Assembly: GCA_029339195.1 (NCBI GenBank)
Contig: JAPTJF010000008.1
Span: 186,001 to 250,000, forward strand
Source: Micractinium sp. NFX-FRZ
Taxonomy: Eukaryota > Chlorophyta > Trebouxiophyceae > Chlorellales > Chlorellaceae
DNA: 64,000 nt
Direction of reading: 5' to 3'
In this document: positions 52,010 to 61,646 of the stretch, piece after piece
How positions within the stretch are numbered: the stretch's first letter is position 1
Layout: every line of letters begins with the position of its first letter
Program-made: the position numbers and the translations under genes
The notes under the pieces: model-generated
The model's input: the letters and a program-made list of their open reading frames with translations, nothing else
Database searches by the model: none
What the model was told of the DNA's origin: nothing

Positions 52010-55000
52010 TCACTGCAGCTCCCTTGAACTGGGCAGCAAGGGCCAGGCGCGTGGGGCTGCTGCCGAGGAGCCCACCCCACCCACACCACACCACCCACAC
52101 CACACCACACCGCCGACTCCCCACTCACCCGGTAGCCCAGCACGTCGACGAACGCGGCCAGCCACTTGGGGTGTGCGGGCCAGGCGGGGGCTGTGACCAG
52201 GTTACCATCCACCACCACCTCGCTGGCGTCCACCTGCGCAAGGGGGGCCCGGATGGATGCCACAATGTTAGTGGCAGGTGCACACGAGAGATGGTCGTGC
52301 CCCCACCCCACCCCACCCCACCTCACCTCACCTGGCCCCACCTCACCTGCGCAGGGGTGTGGACGGAAGGTCCAAGTGGCAACGGTGGGTGCAGTTGGTT
52401 GTATTGCAGAATGCTTGTTGCATGACGAGTAGCGTTGCAACGGTGCAACGGTGGGTGCAGAAATCAGGGTTTCGATGTGATGCGCAAGAGTGTGCAACCC
52501 CTGAGACCACGCCGGCACCCACCTCCTCCACCTTCCTCCTGCCTGTGATGGTGTCCTTCGTGGGCTGGTCCAGACAGGTCTGCAAACCCTAAACCCACGC
52601 CAGCACCCACCTCCTTCGCCTCCCCTCCAGTGGGCTGGATCAGACAGGTCTGTGAACCCTAGACCCACGCCAGCACCCACCTCCTTCGCCTCCCCTCCAG
52701 TGGGCTGGATCAGACAGGTCTGTGAACCCTAGACCCACGCCAGCACCCACCTCCTTCGCCTCCCCTCCAGTGGGCTGGTCCAGACAGGTCTGCAAACCCT
52801 AAACCCACGCCAGCACCCACCTCCTTCATGTGCCCTCCGTTGGCCTTCACCTCGGCGCCGCAGGCCGGGTAGGCGGTGCAGGTGCGGCCCTTGAGCACGC
52901 CTGACCAGCGAGAGAGCAGGGAGGGCGTGGATGGGTGTGAGGATTGTGAGGAATGTGTGCTCTGAGGGGTTGCGCGGCTTGGGATCGTAGTGCTGCAAGG
53001 GGGAACGGCTGCATGCGTGCGGTCCCCTCCCCGGTCCCGGCTCCGCCGGCGGCAGCAGCTTGGGCGCTGCAGGCAGGGCCCCGCCCCATGCATGCACACG
53101 TAGTCGCAACCAGCGCCGCCAGCAGGCGTCCCACCCCAGGCACCAATGCCACATGCCCGCCGTAGCCAGAGATGTGCCTTTCCCCCCATACACACACGCA
53201 AGCACGCCCATGCACGCCGCACCTGCCGCCGCCAGCAGCTGCGCTCCGTGGCAGATGGCAGCGATGGGCTTGCGGGCGGCAGCAAACTGCAGGCCACAGC
53301 CGGGGGCCAGCACGGCACAGCGTGGGCTGCTGGGCACGCTGCGCTGTCCACAGCACCCTGCTCCGAGCATCGCCGAGCTCAAGCGGCTACCGCCCCCGGA
53401 AGTCGGCCTGCTGCCTGCGCACCAGCCTGCTTCACACTCGGCACGACCACGCACTGCCCACCTGCACTCACTAATGTCAAAACAACCTACTTTCTCCTCC
53501 CTCATTCCCGAACCTGCGTCACAATCTCCACCACCCACTGTCAAACTGCCCAACTGCAATTGCAACTGTCAAGCGCCGCTTCTTCTTCCTTACCCCACCT
53601 AGCACACGCAACACAAACAGCTGCTCCCCCCACCTGCGCCACAATCTGCACTACCCACTGTCACACTGCCCACCTGCACTCACTACTGTCAACACAACCT
53701 ACTTTCTCCTCTCTCTTCCCCCACCTGCGCCACAATCTCCACCACGCGAGCGTTCATGCGCAGGTACTCCGGGGCGCGGCCGCTGCACCGGGGGCGGAGG
53801 GCACAGGCTTCCCTTCAGTGAAAGCTGGACCGCCATAGCTGCTCCGCCCGCCTGCAAGGTGCAGGGCCCGCCCTTGTGAGCCCCGAGCCTCCCCGCCCCC
53901 TGCCATCCTGACCCCGGGAATAACTCCAACCCCTGCCACCCAGCCAGTCAATCAGTTACATTGTGGGACGGCCAGGGAGCCAGCAGGGCTCTATAGGATT
54001 CGGGAGGGGAAGGGTTATGCGCTGCCAAACAGACCTGGTGCACCCACCCACCCGCTCACCCGGGGATCACCAGCCCATCGAAACTCTCCACCTTGACGTC
54101 ATCGAACGTCGCGTTCAGCGCAAAGTTGTGCCCAGGCTTCTCACTGTACGTCTGGTCGCCCTGCACAAGATGTGGAGGAACGGATGGGCAAGATGAAGCT
54201 GTGCCTTGCCACATGTGAAGGTGGCTTCACGTGAGATTGTGCACGGGCTTGCAGCGGTGCGTCTGGTCGCCCTGCGGCAGCCAGGAAAAGAACATGCTGC
54301 CGTGCTGATGGCAGCAGCAGTAAAACAGACTGGACTTGAGGGAGCACAGCTGGGCTTGCCCCACTCTGGGAGGCAACCCCAGCTGCAGCCTTTCCCACTC
54401 CCCGCTCATTCACCCCCTCTTGTGTGGACGGGGGATTGCGGTCGATGCGGGACTGCGGTGCCCCCCATCGATGAAGCGCCGACCACTTCTGCCACTTCAA
54501 CCAGTTATCCTGACAGTTTGCAGGCCACTTCAGCCAGTGAAACAAACACTGCACGCCCAGACAAGCAAGCTTCTGCCAGGCAGCTAAATAGTCCGCCTGC
54601 CCGCCCGCCCGCCCACCCGCCTCCGCCCCACCTCGAAATCGTGCACCGCTGTCCGGCACTTGTCCCCCGCTGCCTTGCCGGGGCACACGGCGTCCACCTG
54701 AAATCCCACCATCTGGAGGGACTGGAAGGGGACAAAGGCCTGCAAGCAAAAACACCAGGTGAGGGGTGGCGCTCGGGGGTGGGCGGGCCATGGGACCCCT
54801 AGCATCGCGGCGGCATGGCAGCTGCAGAACGCGGGTGGCGCCACCTCTCCGCGCCCACAGCAGGACCGGCCCCATCCGCCGCTGGAGCTTTCGGGGTGGC
54901 CCGGACAGTGTCAGTGGAGCGATTGGGCTAAAAGGGTGGCCTGCCGCACAATGTCCGAGAACGCCCCGAAACCCTGCAAGCTTCGGATCGGTCTACTTAC

Positions 55001-55057
55001 TTCTAAGCATTCCATATAATCGCCACAAAGCATGAGAAGCTTGGCCCGGTGAGGCAT
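52010..55057 (-). CDS. DJ-1/PfpI family protein (plant DJ1D-like, single domain)
   Basis: Exons 55057-55001, 54739-54632, 54160-54060, 53782-53725, 53286-53223, 52900-52821 and 52233-52129 give 191 residues, the usual size of one DJ-1 domain; the last CDS feature is a stop that seems to be created at a final splice acceptor (TGA at 52012-52010). Family marks: [47 protein letters not shown], the [11 protein letters not shown] region, the nucleophile motif IAAICHGAQ (Cys120) and [17 protein letters not shown]. These resemble the plant two-domain protein DJ1D/YLS5, but only one domain is present here. DJ-1/PfpI members act in glyoxal or oxidative-stress protection; the exact activity is not shown by sequence. 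If the last intron is retained, the frame stays open to 51862. Confidence 0.9.
52561..52830 (-). repeat. 70-bp minisatellite copying the DJ-1 exon 6 donor
   Basis: Units begin (+ strand) at 52561, 52631, 52701 and 52771, exactly 70 bp apart and nearly identical. Each contains the minus-strand sequence GAAGGAG|GTGGGTGCTGG, the end of exon 6 and its donor (52820). The last unit runs into the real exon. Confidence 0.95.
53504..53665 (-). repeat. Ghost donor copies of DJ-1 exon 4
   Basis: The + strand block CCCACCTGCGCCACAATCTC plus CACCACGCG at the true exon 4 end (from 53719) recurs at about 53630 (CCACCTGCGCCACAATCTGC) and 53511 (CCTGCGTCACAATCTCCACC). Linkers ACTGTCACACTGCCCACCTG and CAACCTACTTTCTCCTC are repeated as well. 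Confidence 0.9.
54225..54300 (-). repeat. Ghost acceptor copy of DJ-1 exon 3
   Basis: On the minus strand this reads CCGCAG|GGCGACCAGACG and translates [14 protein letters not shown] then stop, a decayed copy of the exon 3 start [14 protein letters not shown] (from 54160), about 113 bp upstream. Confidence 0.88.
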
Positions 55058-55936
55058 AGTGGGAGGTTTGCGCGCTGAGAACCCTTACGGGAGGAGGGGC
55101 GAGAGGTGCGAGAGTCGATCGAGCGATCTCGTGCAAGGATTGGGCTGGAGCAGCGCGTGGGCGTGCTGAGCCAGCTTAGCACCATGGCGGCGCCAGCTGG
55201 GGTGCGCCGGGGCGGCAGCAGCAGCATCGGGTGGGAGGCTCTGCGGACGGCACCGTGGCAAGGCCCTTACATGCAGCTTGTTATTCTGGAGCTGATACCG
55301 CTGTCCAATCCGAGGTTAGCTAACATTAAGTAGACAAAGCAGCTGTATCACCGCCGTCGCCCACCTGGCGCCAAATTTGATGGCGGACCTATCTATCCCA
55401 ACTCAATGATGGTCGCACAGAAGGGGATGCTGCCCTTAATGGTCTGGACGCAAGGCCGCCCCTCGGCACGCGCTGGCTGCCACCGAATAAGCCTACCTTG
55501 CGTGACTTTCAGCAAACTGAGCGAGCCAGCAGCCCATGCTTGCACTTTCACCGTCCAGGCTTTTCTGGCCTGTGCTTGGCCCTTGGATTTGGATGATGTC
55601 GGGGCATTCGCCACATCCTCCTTGCACTGTCAGATGAAGGCAGCCTTCATGCCCATGCAGCATGCAAGGGGCGCCAGGGGGCAGCGCAGCGCCCATCCCT
55701 CATCGTCAGGCCCCGCCATGCCAACCTGGCGCAGGGCTCTTCTGGGCCACCGGGACGCATCGGACGAAACTTCCTGGCAGTACACTTCACAGTGGATATC
55801 CACGCTTGTTTGCAGGCAGCCTGTCTGGGTTGAGCAAGGCAACCACAGCGCGCGCCATTCGAAAGGCGCTTGCAGAGGCTGCGTGGCTGCGCAACCGCGA
55901 GCAATCATTGTCACAATTCTGAGAGTACAATCAAAC
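55058..55936. promoter_or_regulatory. Divergent intergenic region, DJ-1 / MscS
   Basis: 879 bp between divergent ATGs. An open frame on + runs through it into the MscS start, but it lacks family similarity, so I treat it as promoter and 5' UTR. Confidence 0.5.
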
Positions 55937-58900
55937 ATGTCGGTATGGGCTCCGACAGCCCCGCTACGGCCAGCTCCTGTGAACACTTGCACCCGCGTTC
56001 TGGCGGCGCCTCCCAGCCACTGCAGCGGGCTCGAAAGCAGGGCAGCAGCACACACACCCCATATAGCACGACCGCCAGCGCGCCGCCTTGGCGCCGGCCG
56101 AGCAGAAGGCAGCGGCAGCAGCGGCGCCGCCTGGGGCCCGAGAGGCCGGCTGCAGCGTGCAGCAGCGCTGCCCTCGCTCTTTCAACTTGCAAACGCCGAT
56201 GTGATTTACGAGGTGAGCGCCCATTGCATGGCTGGCTCTGGCAGGCCGCTTGCACAGGGGCTGCTCCCTGCATCAGGGCTGCGCAGCATCCCAACCATTT
56301 GCGAAGCCGAGGCGGCGTACCGCTCCCTTTCATGGACTCGGACTGATGTCAACACATTGCACTTCCTGCTGCCTGAATCCCACTGTGCAGGCCACAGGCG
56401 TCCCCTTGGTGGACGAGCTTATGAAGCTGGGCAGCGTGGGCGCAGCGGCACAGCACAGCGCGCGCCTGCTCGCCTTCCTGGCAGTGGTGGCGCTCCTGGG
56501 GGGGCTGGCGCTGCGTGCGGCGGGCGCGGCAGCGGACCGCCGCATACGGGCGGCTGGGGAGACGCAGTTCAGGGTGAAGAGCGCTCTGGTGGCGGCGGCC
56601 TTCGGCCCCTGCAAGGTGGGAGGGGGCCGGTGGCGGGGGAGGTGTGGGGGGAAGGGGAGGTGGGGTTGCATGCCCGGCAACTCCTGGGCGGCTGCGGCCT
56701 GGCGCAGCACAGCATGGGAAGCGTGGGAAGCACGGGAAGCATGGGAAGCGTGGGGCGCATGGAAGCTTCCCCTCAGGGCAGCGGTGTGATCCGAGCACAT
56801 TGCACAGGCGCTGCCTGCCTCTGCTTCGACACCCTGCCTCGCTCCGCCCCGCCCCCGCCCCCTGCCTGCACCTGGCCACCTGCACGCTTGCCTTGCTGCG
56901 CATGGGGTTCTATTCAATTATTTTGTTCGACTCTCGAATGTCTTGCTTTACGGGCCCTCCTTTCTGTGCCGCGCATGCTGGGCGCTGCAGGCCATGCTGC
57001 CGCTGTACTGCGCCACGCGGGCTGCCACGGTGGTACTGGCGCTGGCTGAGGTGGCGGCCACCAAGCTCAGGGTGGACCCTGCAGCTGTCCTCACATGTGA
57101 GCCCAGGGCTTGCTCGGTCTGTTGCATTGCACCGCGTTGCGATGCGTTGCATTGCAGTCCGCGGCACCGGGGGTACAGCACAGCCTAGTAGAAAGTAGCC
57201 GGGCCTGACAGGGATTGATGTACGAATTTTAGGTTCGTGTCAGAGTCCTGGCAGCTTCCCAAAGCTCCTTGTGAGCCGCGGCCGCCCGCCCGCCTGCCGG
57301 CATAACTGCCCGCCTGGTGGCATGGCAGCGGCTGCCCCCGCCTGCCTGCCTGCCTGCCTGCCTGGCACCCCCCACCCACGCTGCAGGCGGCCGGCCTGGG
57401 ATCTGCCGAGCAGTGTTGCATCTCTGCTTGAAGTGAGGGTACCAAGTAACTTACTAACTTGAAACAACTCCCCTGGGGGCCTGTGGCTGCAGGCGGGGTG
57501 GACGGCCGGCTCCTGGGGGCGGTGCAGTGGTGCACGCTGGCGGCGGGCGCCGGCAACGCCCCGCTGCGCTTGCTGCCCGCCCTGGAGTGGGTCACACAGC
57601 TGGTGCAGGTGCGAAGGAAACCAAGGGTGTGGAACCAAGGGCAGAATAGAACCAGGAGCATGCAACGGATGTCAAACTGAACGTGCCTGGTGGGGCAGCG
57701 TGTGGCATGTCGCTGCCGGGGCCAGCATGCCAGCAAGGCCTCTACCTCCTGCCCCCTCCCCTTCACCCCTTGCACATCACACGCACACACACGCACACAG
57801 GTGCCGTGCCCCCCGGTGCCTCCTTTGCACCCTCTCTCTCTTCAGGACTGCTCGGAGCTCGTGCTGATTGTGGGGTTGGCCTGGACGGCCCTGAACTTCA
57901 AGAGTCGTTTGATTGCCTGGCAGGCGCGCTGCATACAGCTGGACTCGTGAGTGAATTGCCCTCTTGTACCTGAACGGTTACTGTTGATTCAAACTTAGAT
58001 GCTGCTGGGCTCATGAGTGGACTGCGCCCTGTTGCCCCAGATTGGATGTCGCTTCAAACATTTGGTGATTTTAGGGGGGCAGGGCAGCAGGCGCAACGGG
58101 GGGCCAGCAGCTTTGTGCGGGTGCTGGCGTGCATTTGGGTAGCAGCATAACATGCGCTGCTCCACATGGGATGACTGTCCTTGTCATGACTTCAATCACC
58201 TTCTGTGCAGCGATCCCCACAATGACGGCGCGGTGCCGCTGCTGCGCCTGCTGAGCGGCGGCCTCAGCGTCCTGATCGTCATGTCTGCACTGGGCGTCAC
58301 GCTCGTCGGTTTCGGTGGGCGGGTGGGGGGCGGGTGGACGCTGGCCGGCAGCACAGTTTTGCAGACGTGCAGCCATGCCGGCGGCGGGCGGGCTGGGTGG
58401 GCTGGCGCACAGGTTGGCCACGCAAGCAGGCGGGCCGGTGGGTTCGCCAAGGGGTTGGCGGGTGGGCGGGCACGCGGGTGAGCTCATGGTAATGGCCGCA
58501 CCTGGCGCTACACCTGCTGCCGGATTTGATGAGGGAGGAGTGCGGAAGCACTGACCAGCGCAGGGTGGAATGGCGGGCGGGCAGGGTGGTTGTAGGCTGG
58601 GCTCAGGCGGGTACGCAGGCGGGCAGGCGGGCAGGCGGCTGGCAGCGCCATTCGTTCTTTCATGGCGTTGTTTGGCGTTGCTAGCCGTTGCTCCCTCCGG
58701 CCCGACCACGCCTACCCTTCAGGCCTACTCTGAAGGCTTCTGTGGGCGGCCTGGGTCAGGGCCCCCTCCTTCCTTCCTTCCTACTTCAATCGCAGTAGAA
58801 AATTTTCTGTGTTTCGTCATGCAGGCTTCCACATCGGGCCGCTGATGGCGTCTGTGGGCGGCGTGGGCGTGGTGGTTGGCCTGGCAACGCAGCAGCTGCT

Positions 58901-61020
58901 AGGTAGGTGGGGGTGTGAGAATGCGTGTTGTGGGGGTGAGCCCACTCGCCTTCCCGCCTTCCCGCCTGCTCGCCTGCCCACCTGGCCGCCTGCCTGCACA
59001 CTGGTTGTGCCCTCCTGGGCCCCCTTCTCCAGTCATCCACCCACGTGCCTCGCCCCTGCAACCTTTTCCTGCAGCCAACCTGTCCGCTGCAGTCTCTCTG
59101 GTAAGCTGCCAGGGAGTGGCCCTGGCGTAGTCCAGTCCTTGCAGTTTGGTGTGTGCACGACGAGCCATGCACAGCAGCACAGCAGCTTGTATGGCTGGCT
59201 GGCAGACACCTTAGAGGGGTCTGGCGACGGGAGGGGACGCTGCACATGCACGCACATGCGGCGCACGGCTGGTGTGCGCCCGGCCCCCCTCGTGCTGTGG
59301 TTCTGAGCTGCCCCGCGCTCTGTGTGACCGCCCAGCGTGCATCTGACCACCTGCCATCCCTCGCGTGCTCTCCGCGTGCAGTTTGTGACTCGCCCTTTTG
59401 TGACGGGCGATGAGGTGCAGCTGATCAATCCAGAGGGCGTGGAAGTGGCGGTGAGGGGGGCGGCCTTCTGCATGTGTGTGTTCGCGTGTATGTGTGTGTT
59501 CGTTTATGTGCCAATAGCAAGCTGCTGCCCTGCGTGTGGGCCCGCCGAGGCCCCTGCCTCGCACTTGCGCCACGCACCGCCCTGCCTCTCCCCCTGCTCC
59601 CATGCTTGGAGCAAGAGGTGCTTTGCACACACGGAGCCAGCGGTCACCACCCACCCTGCCCTCCCCCGTCCTCAAGACTCCGCCCCTGCCCCAATGCGCT
59701 GCCTCGGCCCCGCCAGCAGCTTGCACGCCGCCCCTGCTCCCAGGGCGCGGTGCTTTATACCTTTGTTGCTTACCTACCAAACCTGCAATGGCCAAGCACC
59801 CCGACAACAACATCCCCATCACGAACTGTGCGGCTCAAAATGCTGCCTGGCCCCTGCCCCTGCTGCATCAGGGAACGGTTATGAGCATCGAGCCCACGCG
59901 CACCATACTGCGGGACGACGCCACCGGCTGCATCGTCCACATCAACAACGCCGATGTGAGCCATGCTGCTTGCGGCGTGGCACTGCCTGGCAGGCGTGAG
60001 CTGGCCGACGGGTCGTAAAGGCGCCGACCGCAGCTGCCTGCCGCGTGTGCGTTGCGTGGGGGTGCTCACCCGTATCGCTGTTGTGAGGCCCGCCTGCCTG
60101 CCTGCCTGCTGGCTAGCTGGCACGCCCGTCCCCGCCCCCTCCTCCAACACACACAAGCACAACCGCACAACTGCACCCATGTTGTTGTGCTTGGACTTCC
60201 CATGAGCAGCAGCACAGGTTTGTGCTGACATGACGTGTGTAACCCACATTCAGTCTGGACTTGCCATGCAGGTCAGCGAGTTCATCATCCGCAACTTCAC
60301 CCAGAACCGCAACCTCGGCAGGCTGCAGGTACATATGTCCAGCCGTACTGCTGCTCACTGCATCCCGTACTGCTGCTCACTGCATCCCGTACTGCTGCTC
60401 ACTGCATCCCGTACTGCTGCTCACTGCATCCCAAGCCGCCCGCCTGCCATGGGTGGCTGCCCAACTGCTTGACTGCGGAGCGGCGGCAGTGGGGCGCGGT
60501 GGGGTGGGGGTTGGCAGGGTGGGGGGTGGCGGGAACCCTGGGCGGTGCACGCCCGGTGCCTGCCTGCCTTCATACCTTCTGCCCAGTGGGTCCAACGGCA
60601 TGGTCAGCCTTGGCTGCTTTTGCCGAGCTGGCTCCTGCTCCGCAGCCCAGCCACCCTGCACCCTGCTGGCCCCGCGTACGCCCGGCATGCCCTGGGTGCA
60701 AGCATCGCCCAAGCGTGTGTTGCGCCCTGGACGTGCCCGCAGCCGCCGCCGTGTGCCGTGGAGGGCGCCACTCTCCACTGGGTGCTACCCTGCCTGCCCT
60801 GTAACCCGGGGGAAGGTTTCGGGGACATGACGCCCGGGGTGCAACACCACCTGCAATGCAGGAGCTGCAAGCGGCGGGCGGTCTGGACGGCGCCAGCCTG
60901 CAGTCCATGCCTCCGGAGGAGCTTGCCCTGGCCCTGCGGACAGGGGAGTTTGATGGAATCGATGCAAGTGATAAGGGAGAGGGCCAGGTTCAGCCACCTG
61001 CTGCGTCTGGCCAGAGCTAG
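55937..61020 (+). CDS. MscS-family mechanosensitive ion channel (MSL, plastid type)
   Basis: Twelve exons: 55937-56212, 56391-56615, 56991-57096, 57493-57608, 57846-57946, 58211-58314, 58825-58902, 59075-59100, 59382-59450, 59872-59955, 60272-60328 and 60862-61020 (466 residues). An Arg/Ala/Ser-rich leader looks like an organelle transit peptide. Several hydrophobic helices follow (LLAFLAVVALLGGLALRAAG, LVLIVGLAWTAL, GGLSVLIVMSALGVTLVGF). The MscS signature is clear: the pore helix GGVGVVVGLATQQLLANLSA (from about residue 321), then SLFVTRPFVTGDEVQLINPE and the beta domain GTVMSIEPTRTILRDD and VHINNADVSEFIIRNFTQ. Exon 8 is only 26 nt. MscS channels open under membrane tension; plant MSL2/3 relieve plastid osmotic stress. 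The C-terminal cytoplasmic part is short, and the last exon is inferred from frame and borders only. Confidence 0.93.
57341..57364 (+). repeat. (CCTG)n microsatellite in MscS intron 3
   Basis: Six CCTG units in tandem. Confidence 0.9.
57998..58021 (+). repeat. Ghost donor copy of MscS exon 5
   Basis: GATGCTGCTGGGCTCATGAG then TGGACTG resembles the exon end ACAGCTGGACTC|GTGAGTGAATTG (donor 57947), about 65 bp downstream, but its GT has become AT. Confidence 0.55.
60343..60430 (+). repeat. 22-bp x4 minisatellite in MscS intron 11
   Basis: Four perfect head-to-tail copies of CCGTACTGCTGCTCACTGCA plus TC. Confidence 0.97.
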
Positions 61021-61646
61021 GTCGGCCGGGGTGTTGCAGAGGCCTGCCTGCCTGCCCGCCAACCAACCGCCGCACCCCAGCGAGGCGGGCGCCGCCGCAA
61101 GGCCCGCTTATGAACGCACAACGCACACGCCCCTGCAGGCGTCCCTGCGGGCGCCTCACATGCAGCTGTGCGTCCCCTGGCCATCTTTGGGCGCCACATG
61201 TGCATCTGCTCACAATGTAACCAGCCACTGCAAGGAGGTACCTTGGGCAGGGCGGGCGGGCGGCTGGTGGCGGCAGCCACTCCGCTTATCCAGGCCAGGG
61301 AGCGCGCGTGCCGTGCCGCGTTTCCGGCTTCGTGGGCATAGCTTCGTGGGTTATTTTTGGGAAATGCTGAATTATCGGCGCCGGCACACTCACTGCCATG
61401 GCATGATGTCAACGCTGTGCCTCATGAGGCCTCGGGTGCGCAGCTCCGGAAGCCCTCTGCGACACGGCCGGACGTCGCCGCTGCTCATTACTACTTACCA
61501 AGTGCGACCATAACCGGGTTGGCAGAGAAAATAGCCGAGGTCCATTTCCAGCTGTGGCTCTGGCAAGCCGCGCCGACTCCAGACTTCAGCATTGCGCAGA
61601 CAGAAGTGGTTGGCATAAAGCTCGCGCGCCAACGGGGGCTCGCACT
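61021..61646. other. Tandem intergenic region, MscS to Pro-rich glycoprotein
   Basis: 626 bp holding the MscS 3' UTR and the promoter of the next gene. No other feature seen. Confidence 0.5.
61216..61220 (+). terminator. TGTAA poly(A) signal for MscS
   Basis: TGTAA lies 196 bases after the stop at 61020. Confidence 0.6.

Noticed and set aside
55406..55936. N-terminal extension of the MscS protein
   Set aside because: The frame is open, but there is no conserved sequence; the ATG at 55937 already gives a transit-peptide-like leader.
60343..60430. CRISPR-like array of short repeats
   Set aside because: Repeats are head to tail without spacers, in a eukaryotic intron.
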